From Halichondria panicea (taxonomy: Eukaryota; Porifera; Demospongiae; Suberitida; Halichondriidae), in assembly GCF_963675165.1 (NCBI RefSeq), contig NC_087389.1, positions 3,470,830-3,534,829 of the forward strand: DNA of 64,000 nt. Direction: 5' to 3'. A program made the position numbers and the translations under genes. Shown piece by piece: positions 23,101-34,505 of this stretch (position 1 is its first letter; the number at the start of each line of letters is the position of its first letter). Below the pieces are notes generated by a model. That model worked only from the letters and a program-made list of their open reading frames with translations, searched no databases and was not told the origin of the DNA.

Positions 23101-26100
23101 GCTGCTTGCTTTTTCACTTCCTCTGGAAGCCCTTTGATAATAGCCAATGCATGCATTTCATCTCTCTCTCTTTGCTGGTCTCCCTCGCTTGTTTCAGACC
23201 ACTGCATTGTGACTGCTCGAGAATCGACTGTATCCACTTCATTATTGTCAATGCCACGAGTTGATTTTTGGTTCGGATCAAATTCTTTCCCAACGATCAG
23301 TTTATAGAGACTTGTCTTGCCTTTGCGTGCTTCCCCGAGAAACAACAGACCACATCGAGGAATTTTTTTCTTCCCTTGTCTTAACGCTTGCTTGTAACTT
23401 TCGATGAAAACGGATCCACGCTTCACAATCTCGGGGGGAATAACTGCTCATGTGTGTGTGTTTGAGAAAAAGAAGACACTATCAAACATGCACAATACTT
23501 TAAGCACTAGGCTATCATCAGAGGTACATGTACATGCACATTTTCCACGTGGGAAAAATGACTTATATCAAATATGCGCAATGCCGCCCAAACCCAACTG
23601 TACGTTCTAAGCATTCACAAAAGCATGTGCGATATACTGCACAGGTCAGACATAGTGATATCAAACAAACTCACTGTCTTCGGGTTCCACATCCCTAGGA
23701 GACTGACCAGCCTATAAAATGATAAGAGAATATAATTATATATTTTTAATTGTCAGCCAAACATGCATGTGCATCAATAACTGAACCAGTGAATAAACCA
23801 AATATTATACATGTAGGAGACACACCTGGTTCTTCTCTTCGTGGAGAGCTTTACCATGTTCAGTTGCGAGAATAACCTTTTCTACTCTCTCACTTGACTT
23901 TGCTCGTGCTACATGGAGGACTGTGTTTCCCTAAAATTAAAATAGCATGGATTTGAAGCACACCAGTAGGTCTGTATAGTACAAACATACATGTATGTGT
24001 GTACAGATGTAGCTCGTACAAAATTGATGTATACTTTTGCCCTTGGGCATTACATTACATTGCTCCAGTGCAATATTTACCATGTTGCACGAGGGCGCCT
24101 TGCACAATGTTTTTTTTAATTATTACACACCATTATGTCCTTCCGATCAGCTTTGCACCCCTTGTCTAAGAGAGCCTTTGCGATCTCTGCTGAGTCATGA
24201 ATAGCTGCGATATGGAGAGCACTCTTCTCTCCTGTTCTCTCTCCATCATCACTGCTTTCCTCAACAAAGTCCGACACATCCACATCTGACCGCCCAACCA
24301 GGTAATTCGCTGCATCCACTTTCTGATACTCACATGCTGTCAGAAAAGGGGAGTATCCAGCCTGAAAGAAAAGAACGGAATACTATAAATTGCCAATCCC
24401 TGTATAAGCACTGCAAATGCTTTAGTACTCCCCATACACATCCTCACCTTCGTTTTCTGCTTGAGAAGGTCAGACTTGTCCTCATCACTGATCACTGTCA
24501 TATTTTCCAACAGCCATTCGGTGAGATTAGGGCTCTTGCGATTAGAGCAAACATAGTGGATTATATTCCAGCCAATCTGGGGAGAAGTACATTGTAATGG
24601 ACAGTATTATTGTTTAAACAGTATTATTGTTTAAAGTGAAGTACACTATGATTATCTACGGTGGCCCTAAAGGTCACTCAGTACCGTCTTTGTTCTAATT
24701 ACAGCACCAAAACAAATCTGGAAATGGTCCACATTTGGAACGACAAAAGATTATTATTGAGGAGTGGTTCTTAGAATAAGGTGGAGCTAACAAAAAAAAA
24801 AAAAAGAAATATTCAAACACAGTGACAGATTGCTTCGAATATAGCAGTTTCAAGACCTCAAACGTTTATGATTTAGCTATATCTACACTCAAAGTAGTAT
24901 TCTTTCTATCAAATGTGTATACCGTATATCTTCTAGTTTATCGGACACTTCTAATTACCCCGGACACTCTTTTGGGCAATTTTCGTTGTTCTAATACAAC
25001 GGACACTCCAGTGCTTTAATATTACATTTGTTCTAAATATCCGGACAATACTTTGAAAAGTTGAGTTACATTCACCATTCACAGACGGCAAGTAAGACAA
25101 GACTTAGAGTGCTGCAGTTAGATAGCTTTGAGTAGCTAGTTTTAGATAGCTAGTGCAACTATTCAGTCGCACACTGGTCTATTAAACTTAGCTAGCTCGC
25201 ATGCAGCTGCTTGCTTGTTCTAATTATTCCGGACACTTCGCATGCTGTATAAAAATCTGTTCCAATTATACCCGGACAATTTCCAAAATAATTATTTTTT
25301 GCTGTCCGATAAATTAGAAGATATACGGTACATATCATCAACAGCAGCATTTAACTGAGCATGGCTTGCAGAGTATGTGCTTGAAGCTATGCTAACTGTA
25401 TTTATAACGAAAGGTTGTTAGTTATGGTCGTGTAAACTAATTAACTAAGCACCACAATAAAATAATGGAAATGGTTCATAAATAGAACAAAAAATAAATA
25501 GAAACTGCGAGTTGGTTGTAGTTAGAAAAAAGACGGTAGTTCTGTTCTCAACTTGGTGTTCTGCACTTGAGCTTCACTAGTTAGTGTTCTCAACTTCGTG
25601 TTCTGTACTTGAGCTTTGTTAGTTAAGTCTTCAATAGTTTACGACCTTTGACCCATGTGTGTGGTTTGTTGGTAACCGAGAATAGTTAGCTGACCAGCGA
25701 CTAAGAAGAGATGTTATTGCTTCTCATGTAACTATATATAGTGAACCTGTAGATCTATCTGGTATTCATTGTGCAACCTGATACAACTTCACCATGCAGT
25801 CAAATTTTGAATAGATATTGAGCTGCTCTCAAATTGTCATGTTTCACTAACTTCACTAGCCTCCTTCACTGGCCTCCCCTGGCCTGCTACTGACTGCTTG
25901 CGCATACGCAAAATTATTGGATATTTTCCCTCGTAGAATGTCCTATAATACTGAATTTATCGGAGAAAAAATCCTGACGAAGAATGTACTGATTATTAAA
26001 AGTCATACCAAGAGTTCCTAATTAACTCTTGGTCATACCATAGATTGAGTAGTTAACAAGGATTGGAAACGGGATCACGTGCGGTGATGGTGTTGATTGA

Positions 26101-29100
26101 AAAACATGTGTTGCTGATTTCAAGTATCAACTACGCTAATTAATTTATGTGTTTATTTGTACCTCTATGCAGAGGTGAAGAGGTTATAATTTCACAATTT
26201 TTAGTTATAGGCCAAGCATAGGAATAGGTTAATCGTAATGTCTTATTTCTATGACCTGAATGCATTCTTGTGAGAAGTTACACCTTGCTAGGTAAACGTT
26301 GAACATGTCGACCGTTTGTGTATGCAGATATGCCTTAAAGACCCAAATTCCAACATCATCAGGCAAATACAAGAAAGAAATAACTTCAGAAAGATTATGG
26401 GATCCCTATATAAGTTAAAAAGTCATAAAGAACAAGAAAGTTTTTTCGTAGTTTTGTCCATACAAGCTTCATTTCAGTTTATATTTCACAAAAAATGTCA
26501 TAAATATCACAATAATAATGGCCAATAGACAGTTGATACTTCCAAATGGCCAACAGGCATAATAATATATAATTTTGTCTTTATAGAGCCTATAGTGTCT
26601 TAGGTGAGATCCAGAGGAGAGTTTTGCTCAATCTGGCTGATGCTACAAGCTCTCCCCTACAGCTAGCCTCGACCCCAGGCCGATCTGTCTCCAATTGAAC
26701 GCTAGGTCGCCTACTAGGCCTGGTATTGATTGTATTTGGGCGTGATCTGGGCGTGGTTTTTTAATACATTGACTCTGTGGTACAACAAAAAATGAATCCT
26801 CCAACAGTGGTCTTCAACAACAGCCTCTGGGGCAGTATACAGCAGGAAATACTTCCCAGAAGACACTTCTTTGGCAGTGGCAACCAAATATTTGTCGATT
26901 TATTTATTGCTACTGAGGATGGCAGCAGAAACACCTCTATTGTTTAGACTCCTGACCTGGTCAATCATGAGTCTCATGATGAGAGATACAAGGGGAGAGA
27001 CAATTAACAAGAACAACACTTTTGTCAACAGGAGGAGCCTTGGTCCTACCTAGCTTGTAGTCCATTAAAAAGGGTAGCAACTGATATAGCAGAGAGACTT
27101 GCCATACCCCGTTGGGAACCAGATAAACACGTCCCTTCCCTCAAACAGGAGATTGAGAGCCTGGGCCTGTTCTGCCATGAGAGTGAGGCCATCTTGCTTC
27201 AAACAAGACAACGCGTTGCATGCCATAGCTAGCTAGCTATAAATTGAGAACATGACACGGAGCTACATTACTGTAACTTTTACGGGAGTAAAATGCCTCT
27301 ACGTACACCTTTAGTATTACAGAAAAAAAGCAGGAAACAAAGTGTGAAGAATCTCTGCTTTTGTATCCGGTTCCTGCCACGCCCAGATACAATCAATACC
27401 AGGCCGTATTTTTCAACTTCGTTCTATTAAAAAAAAATTGGCCTGGGACTGAGGCTACCCTACAGCATGTATGCAGGAACGATCACATTTGCTGCTCATC
27501 AGCCCTGTCTTCTGTCTTTTGCTACTCATAGCCAGCCACCTTCGGTATAGCCTCGATTCAAGCCTGGTGGCCTGGTTTCGAGGCCTGATCATATACATGA
27601 CGTCAACTGAAACACGGATGGTTTCATCCGGTTCTATTGCATTTCCAATCCCTCTCCCTCCTTAATCTATGGTACAAATAAGGTTTACATTCCATTGGTC
27701 TGGCACATTCCATTGTGAAATGACCTCAAGACAAGAGTGCTCAGACCCTTTCTTAGGAGGGGGCTGATCCATGAGACTAATATCAATGGTGGATCTAGCC
27801 TCGTTCCCAGGCCGATCGAGTCGACCTAGCGTTCAATTGGAGACGGATCGGCCTGGGAACGAGGCAATGGTGGATCTAGATACTGCCAAACAAAAATGAC
27901 TTGATAGAACCACACGCAAATATCTGACCTTGTTGTTCTGTCTTCAGATTAATGTTTTCTAAGCTTCAGGGAAGAAAAGCTTCAGCTAAGAGGCATTCCA
28001 ATCGATTCTAATAATGGTAAACGGGATGCTGACTGCTAGTACACGAATATAAATGTCACGGAAGTGAACGAGAATACATTCGTCAGAATCTGACGAACGA
28101 CTGACGCATGCGCAGACAGGCCTAGTTGTTTGCCTAACCGTTATAAAAGCGAAAACTCAGCCTGGGATCGAGGCTATGCAAGGCTCTGCTGATGCAGCCA
28201 TTATTTTAGACATAGACTTTTGGCATCGATTGTTTTTAACAATAATCATTCGATCGTTTACCCACTCCTTGAGTTTGCATGCAGCAAAACAAAAATGTTC
28301 ATCATGATATAATAATGTGTATATATATGTTATGTATAGTTTTGGTACCTCCACCGAGGCATCAGCACCCGCGGTGCTTTCATTATTATATCAGTACCAG
28401 GTCATAAAACTATAATTTTGTGCTTGTTATACTCATCATACTATTATATGATGTGGTTGTCTTTGTTTGCTCCAGCTTTCAATCCCAAGTCAAGTGTATA
28501 TGTAAGGAACAAGTTTAAGAAGAAATTGGCTCGATTTGAAGAACAGTGTAGTATCATCTTGTACCTCAGTTCACGAATGAAGCAAGGGTACAAAGAACCA
28601 GTCAGCAGGTCTATTGATTTCGATTTCAAGATGAACACATTTCTCAAGCTAAAGACCAGGGCAACTTCACTACAGACTGTATGATACTGTGTTAACTACA
28701 ATAATTATGCTATACTATAATTTTAGCGTGGAGTGAAATTAATTACCTCAGTAGTCAGTACGTTAACTCATGCTCAAAACTAGAAGCAGGTGCAGCCCTA
28801 GTACTAGCTTCTCATTTCACCCTTAGATTGCACGATCATAAATTTTATAAAAAAGGCAAACATAATAACATTTTACATAAGAAAAATGTTATGCTTAATC
28901 TATGGTCATACATAGAGCTATATAGCTAGCTAGCTAGCTAGAGACAGAGCTGTAGGTTGTTGTACAGCTATTTTCTTTCTGATAGAGTCAGCAGCAGTTC
29001 AGAGGAGGGAGGACACGATTAACCTTAGCTAATAATTAGCTAATTATCACGACCTTTTAATGAAATTCTTTGAACGATTCGTCTTTTATTCTTTATAACT

Positions 29101-32100
29101 CTACATGTTGGACACAGAGTAGAGCTAGAGCTAGAGCAAAGTACATGAAGTAAGCGTAATCATAGAAGTTCTCCTACTGGAGATACTCCTATATGGCCAA
29201 GTTGCTAGGACGTGAAGATAATAGGACCCCTATAAGAAGCACCCAAGTACTCCTATCTCCAAGATCCCTGTGAGAAGCATCCCGGGCACTCTGATCTTGT
29301 CTCTGTGAGAAGCACTCCTGATCCTGTCTCCAGAATCCCTATGAGGAGCACCCCAGGTACTCCTGTCTCCAAAATTCCTGTGAGAAGCACCCCAGGCACT
29401 CCTGTCTCTGTGATAATTAAAGCTGCAACATGGAATTGTTTACTTCAGAACGTCTCCAACATGAAGAACATCAATGGCACTAACAGTCTCAGCTTCTAGC
29501 ACCCCTTTATTTTTGTAGTTTGCTCTGTGCCTGCACGAATTGCCTGTCACCCCTACTACAGTACAGTTTTGTGTGTCCCAATATGTAGAGGTTATAAAGA
29601 AAGAAAAGACGAATCGTTCATCATTAAAAGGTCGTAATAATTAGCTAATTATTAGCTAAGGTTAATCCTGTCCTCCCTCTTCTAATAGACTTTCACCAAA
29701 GTTAGTATTTGATGGGCGTAGCCTGTTCATTAGGCTAGTGTTACTTTCACTCCGTTCAGACGATTGTCATCCACACTGTTGCAGGCTGTGAGTCTTTTGT
29801 TAGCATAGCAGGCTACGGGTAGCTATCAGCTCTTTCTCAGATGGGCTAGAAACTTTCAATCGAAATTCCTATCTACTTCCTTTAATCCACTTCCGTTCAT
29901 TGTGACGTCGTTGTTTTACTGAGCATACACGTTGTTATCCTGCGTTAGCCGGTATCTGGCTAATGGTTAGCGCATGCGCAAGCAGTCGATACCAGGGCCA
30001 TGCACTGTTCGAGGAAGTGCGGCCTGGGATCGAGGCTATAACTTCAACATGATTTTAATGCAGAACATGAATATTATTATAATTTATGGACTGTATTTCT
30101 GTACAACTTGTCTTGTATGTAGCTCTAGTTTTTCATATTATACTGCAGTCCTTATTATAACGGTCGGCAGACGGCCCCTTTGCCGACCATTTAGTGCATG
30201 TGACCGGTCAATTTGCCATGTGCTCTGACAAATTGGCCGGACAATATTTTAGTGCTAGTACTAGTTCTGAGAAGGAGCAGAGGCATCTAGTTAGTATAGC
30301 TACTTTTGAAAGATGAAAACAGAAGAAATGACTGTGCCAAGCAGCATAGAAGAACCATCTTGTTGAGTCACTCAAGGAAAAATATTTGTAAGCATTTTGA
30401 TGGATGGCTCCGCCAGCTATATGTCAAGCCATTAGAGTATCAGGGATGAAAATAAGTATTTTATCACTGTGTCAAGTCATTTTCAATGTTCACCTGCCAC
30501 CAATGAAAGGACCTGACAGCCTGTCGTCATAATTATAATTATGTCTTATTAATTTTTGTTTTGATGTTTATAATCGTAATAATAATTATAGTAGTATAAA
30601 GCACAACTCATAAAAACCCGACACTATTTCTTTGAGCTAAACCAGTCTAAATACAGTTCCTTGTGAGTCCACTGACTGTCTAACTCAAGAGCACCAAAGA
30701 GTAGAAACATGTCTTTCTGGTCTAGCCAGTCATGGAGTCAGGACTGATACTTCTCATAGGAGCACTGCCACTTCTAGTCTGTTTTTTTGATTTGAGCTGC
30801 TTGCATCAATGGCACTGGGATGCATCAGTTTTCTTGAACTAGCTACGTAGATGGTACATGTAGATCTAGTAGCTCTACAAATTATTGCTGATTTAGTTTT
30901 TTTGCACACATGGCAATTTTCTGAGCATGCGCAGTTGTTGTCCGGCCAGATGGCAGTTCATGCAGTACAATAGACGGCCAAGCAGGCTATGTGCTCAGAT
31001 TTTTACCGGTAGCCGGTGGCCGGCTGTTATTTTCATCTCTGAGTATATGGTAGGACATTATGTCCTTTCAATTCTTAATCCTTATAATAAGCACTAGTGC
31101 TGTATACAGCTCGGATCTTGCTATACTTGCGTACTTAGCTAGCTAGCTAGGCCTTAGGCTGCTATTGCATTATCAGTAGCAAGCGCATCTATAGGTCAAA
31201 GGTCACCAACTATCAAAGGCTAAACTAGCAAAGATCAAGTACAGAACACCAAGTTGAGAACACAGCTACTAAGTGACCGACCTTCAGGGCCACCGTAATT
31301 ATCAATTATTATAGTCTTGTATGTTCATTAATTTTAGCAAACACCCAATACAGTTACAATGTACATACATGTAGCCAGGGGGTGGAAAAAGGAGCAATCC
31401 CTTTTTTTGGAACACCAATACTCAGTTCTACTACGTCTTAGACTTTAGCTAGCTAGAAGAAACAGTTACAAGCATGTACGTATACAAACAAAATACGTAC
31501 GTGTGGAGGTTGCTCACATTTGACCACAAAATTATAATGCAATAATGGGTACTCAAGGTTTTTTAAATAAATGGGCGTGGTTTCCGGTCAAACTTTTCCG
31601 CTAGTGCCGCCCGATCTTTTGCTCCCCATTCTAGCTACGCCTCTGCAAGACGATTGCACATATATCGGATGTACATCACACACCGTCGCACCAAAATAAT
31701 ACTTACATGTAGATGGATACATTCACTTACTTTATCTGTTGCCATAAATAGCTCCTTTAGAACATCAGGAAGCAGGGGTGGAAGGTCGCCAATAATGTGA
31801 CGAAGAGTTTTGTCACTACCTTCACTGCAGGCTATGTGGAGGAAGTTGGCTCCCTTCTGCAATGTACAGCAAAATGGACACAGGTACATATGTAAAGGTC
31901 AAGCAAAAAACAGTGTCAGAATGACGTTCATCCGAGTACATAAGTGGAGCTATATACCGTATTACTAGAATATTTTGCGGGTGAAAAACTTTTGCAAATG
32001 AGCTAAATCAGCTGACTCTTTGCGATCTAACAATTGCGATTTGGCAAGGATCGTGTGCATTTACTAGTAATAATTTAGGTTTTGCGATTTTATTGTTGCG

Positions 32101-33930
32101 AATTGATCAACCCTCGCAAAATTCGCATATGTTTGTTACTCGCAGCAAAATATTCTAGTAATACATGTACCGGTACATGTATAAACATGACATAATGACT
32201 ACCTTATTGATCACAGAGTAATCTAAAACATCAGTGTCCTCCAGCTCAGTGACAATGTCCAGATGGTCTCCCTTGACAGCATACATCAATGGAGTCCAAC
32301 CTCTCTGAGAATACACAGTGATGAAATGACATAATTATGGTAGAATATAGCCAATAATTATGTCCAGAGATTGTTTGTACACATCTTCTAACCAACCTTT
32401 TCTTTGGCATTGACAAGGATGGATATATCCGAATCATGCTGCTTGTTAATCCCAAAGCGATTTTGATTGTTTGCCTTATCGAGCAAGAGTTGACAGATCT
32501 CCAGATTCCCAGTGTTACAAGCAATATGAAGAGCATTCAGCCCTTCCTGGAAAATGGAAGTTCGATTGTGTCAAACTTTACTGTGAGCGAAATCAATCAA
32601 TTCACATCAATGACCATTTCCCTCCACGTCAGTGTACTATATGCAACTTAGATTTCTACATAATATACACATCTTTCAAGTTTATAGTAAATTAGCCGTA
32701 CTTCATTATACATTCTCATCATACGAATAATATACATGCACTAAAAAGGTGAACCTTGTTTTTGAAGGCAGCAGATGCTCCCTCGTCCAGCAACAGTCTG
32801 ACTCTGTCTATATCACCTCTTTGACAGGCCAGCATGAGAGGAGAGTGGGACCGGTACTCTGGGTTAACCTTGAATGGGATTTAACATAACAGTAACATAA
32901 CAGTAACAGAGGAGTTGAGGTCAGACCATAACCTTGTGTACATGCATGTACATGTAGGACCGATGCCGATGTATCCTTATACTATAGGCAAATAACTCAA
33001 AGATTATATTGTATTGTGCCTGGATTACAGAGTCCCCTTATTTAGAGTTGATCAGGTGATTATTTAGCGTGGTCATTATCAATGAGACGTGGTATCCACT
33101 TGAGGGGATACACCCACATCATGGGATACAGGTAGCAACTTTTACATGACACAACAACAGCTGTACGTATAATGAAAGAACCACCCAACCTGACAGATAG
33201 CTGAGGTAACGAGCAGGTAAAAACTTGCACTGCAAGTTACCTTGGTGCAGGTTTCTTCTCACTCAAACAGTTGTACTAAATGAAATTACAGTATCATGCA
33301 GGATGAGCTCAAATCGGTGGTTAAATAATTACATGTACGGACAATAAAGGGGCAGGAACTATGCCAGTGAAACAAAAAAGAAAGAAGTATTCTGTCAATA
33401 AATAATTTTATCTTTATCCCCAGAAAAAGGGGTGTATATGCAAACAGGTCCTACATGTAAGGTCACAATGCTAATAGTACTCTAGTGCGGCACTGACATA
33501 AATAACTAACATAAGAGTATCGTAGCACAATTCTGAAGGGACTCCATTTATAAATGAGAACAAATGTAAACTGGCTAGAAGCCTTTAAAAGCTCTTAGTT
33601 TTTGAGCAGATACAGCTGGAACATACACACACACACAAATAGCTTTAATTACTATACAATTTTGGGCTAACTCTTTATGAAGTGCGTAGGTCCTGTCGTG
33701 AAACATACTGTACTGTAGTCCTAGTGACTCACCTGTGCGTGTTTGGAGGGTAGAAAGTCCAGACTTTGTTTTCCCCCTTTCTGTTTGTCTTTCTCATCCA
33801 GTTTCTGTTCTCTGATGACCTCCACTGCTCTATGAATTGCAGTATTGTGTTTACAGTAGACTGCAGTCAATATAATGCCCTGTAGAACGTTTCTGTGCTT
33901 ATCAACACTTATAAATGAGGGTGTTGCCAT
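20147..33930 (-). CDS. Ankyrin-Roc-COR-Death protein, paralogue A
   Basis: Fourteen exons: 33930-33733, 32868-32755, 32546-32397, 32304-32203, 31856-31731, 24576-24448, 24361-24131, 23930-23826, 23711-23675, 23443-21914, 21769-21151, 21048-20772, 20597-20570 and 20508-20147. They sum to 4,008 nt, 1,335 residues plus stop, with all junctions GT-AG and in phase. Residues 67-385 are ankyrin repeats, about one per exon (EGLNALHIACNTGNLEIC; RGWTPLMYAV). The Roc GTPase starts near 420: P-loop GEARKGKT at 434-441, switch I STRGID, and DFAGQ near 680. The COR domain follows (YFDFEKFLPMEVYHRLVCML). A Cys/His-bearing segment of unknown role follows, then a C-terminal Death domain (LTVEELKERTKVTDSQL; LRLWRKRNPFAATYRALIEI). 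This is the non-kinase part of DAPK1. The G4 motif reads THRN where THxD is expected, and a Pro/Ser-rich insert splits the G domain. Intron 5 is 7.15 kb and full of transposons. A signalling or cell-death role is inferred. Confidence 0.9.
24920..25330. repeat. TACCGTATA MITE in intron 5 of paralogue A
   Basis: It begins TACCGTATATCTTCTAGTTT and ends AATTAGAAGATATACGGTA. Arms are rich in CGGACA/TGTCCG words. Its termini match the TACCGTAT group, although the inner arms are distinct. Confidence 0.85.
26664..27457. repeat. TAGCCTCG element with 9-bp target duplication
   Basis: Left end TAGCCTCGACCCCAGGCCGA; right end GGCCTGGGACTGAGGCTA. Inner parts (GGCCTGGTATTGATTGTAT against ATACAATCAATACCAGGCC) are also inverted. 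It is flanked by CCCTACAGC on both sides. The 794-bp interior has no recognisable protein. Confidence 0.8.
27796..27866. repeat. Miniature TAGCCTCG fold-back with 10-bp duplication
   Basis: A 71-bp hairpin made of the two TAGCCTCG-type ends and almost nothing else. It is flanked by perfect 10-bp direct repeats ATGGTGGATC (27786-27795 and 27867-27876). It is the clearest evidence for the duplication length of this family. Confidence 0.88.
27950..28175. repeat. TAGCCTCG element fragment, inverted relative to 16.8 kb
   Basis: The reverse complement matches the left part of the element at 16819-17915, including TCTGACGAATG and TAACGGTTAGGC. Only one terminus (GGCCTGGGATCGAGGCTA-like, with TCAGCC) is present. 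It is followed at 28180-28395 by an inverted copy of the repeat at 17985-18215. Confidence 0.7.
28180..28395. repeat. Dispersed repeat, inverted copy of 17985-18215
   Basis: See the entry at 17985. Landmarks on this strand are TTTGCATGCAGCAAAA, CCACCGAGGCATCAGCACC and GCGGTGCTTTCATTAT. Confidence 0.65.
29002..29682. repeat. MITE-like element carrying a coding-like minisatellite
   Basis: The inverted ends are about 60-70 bp. The left arm is GAGGAGGGAGGACACGATTA with AACCTTAGCTAATAATTAG; the right arm is the inverse, ending GTCCTCCCTCTTC. The inner text AACGATTCGTCTTTT is mirrored as AAAAGACGAATCGTT. Between the arms is a tandem array at 29225-29410. Confidence 0.8.
29225..29410 (+). repeat. 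Minisatellite encoding RSTPGTPVSKIP units
   Basis: Roughly four to five units of about 36-39 bp built on AGAAGCACCCCAGGCACTCC and TGTCTCCAAAATCCCTGTG. One plus-strand frame is open through the last units and reads MRSTPDPVSRIP, MRSTPGTPVSKIP, VRSTPGTPVSVI. It could be a captured coding minisatellite. No splice context for a host gene is seen. Confidence 0.75.
30441..31041. repeat. MITE with CAGRGATGAAAATAA ends
   Basis: It starts CAGGGATGAAAATAAG and ends TTATTTTCATCTCTG, inverted. Inner sequence is rich in GGCCGG/CCGGCC. The segment at 30155-30245 just left of it carries related words (GACGGCC, ATTGGCCGG), so the true left boundary may differ. It is non-autonomous. Confidence 0.6.
31955..32164. 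repeat. TACCGTATTACTAGAAT MITE (intron 4 of paralogue A)
   Basis: It begins TACCGTATTACTAGAATATT and ends AATATTCTAGTAATAC. Related copies or fragments occur at 42520-42657, 56538-56660 and 61081-61268, sharing GGCAAGGATCGTGT or GTGAAAAACTTTTGC text. Confidence 0.82.
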
Positions 33931-34505
33931 AGTCGAGTCAGTCAGATCAGGATCTCTCAGGAACAATACAGATCGTGATCTACATAGAGTGTACAAGTAA
34001 AGAATATACATGTACACAAGCGTCTCTTGACCAGCTTGGAATAACGTCTTTACACTCATTGGGTACGTAATAACAGGCTAGTATCCACAAAATCTAGCCT
34101 ACCCTTTTTTTAGCTGCAACTGAATAGGATTTGGTTCCTCAGGCTCTAGTTTATAGCCTTGCATAGTAGATAGCTCTTTGATTAGAACTCAAGTTGGGTC
34201 TCACCAAAAATTAGGAACTCCAGCCAAAGTATTGGTTAACGTAACATGGACCAGAACTCCTGATATGATCCTCAGTACTTATTTCTGTCAGAACAGTGCT
34301 AGTACAGCACAAGTACAGCATGCAGCAGAACCAGATACACCGCCCCCTTTTGAGATCTACCCCGGCCCTAGCCTCGATCCCAGCCCCTCTCACTCAATTG
34401 AGTGCGGCCTGGAATCGAGGCTACCCCGCCCCTGCTCTGGCCCAGCCCCTTCCGATCATGTGTACGTCAGAGGTATGTGTACGTGTAGATCTAGCAGATT
34501 TGAGG
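33931..34505. promoter_or_regulatory. Shared divergent 5' region of the two paralogues
   Basis: The 575 bp between the start codons of paralogue A (-) and paralogue B (+) must contain both promoters, unless unseen 5' exons exist. It includes a 55-bp hairpin (34369-34423). In both genes the start Met follows a similar in-frame upstream context (DLTDST-M and DLADLR-M), a relic of the inverted duplication. No core promoter motif is assigned. Confidence 0.5.
34369..34423. repeat. 55-bp TAGCCTCG hairpin
   Basis: TAGCCTCGATCCCAGCCCC pairs imperfectly with GGCCTGGAATCGAGGCTA around a CTCAATTGAG centre. Near-matching CCCCGGCCC and CCCCGCCCC flank it. It is a miniature member of the TAGCCTCG family sitting about 80 bp upstream of the paralogue B start codon. 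Confidence 0.75.

Larger units (their letters stand above)
24650..31300. other. Expanded intron 5 of paralogue A, packed with repeats
   Basis: This intron (24577-31730) is 7.15 kb; the same intron in paralogue B is 1.13 kb. Near its ends are inverted related blocks: ACGGTGGCCCTAAAGGTCAC at about 24657 and GACCTTCAGGGCCACCGT at about 31275. Next to the right block, TCAACTTGGTGTTCTGTACTTGA (as reverse complement) is also repeated around 25548-25620. This suggests a large insertion with inverted ends that later received nested MITEs. There is no transposase frame. An 88-codon frame at 28418-28684 has an acceptor-like CTCCAG but matches nothing I recognise. Confidence 0.5.

Noticed and set aside
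28418-28684. Open frame of 88 codons in intron 5 of paralogue A with an acceptor-like CTCCAG
   Set aside because: No recognised family and no partner exons; kept only as a remark.
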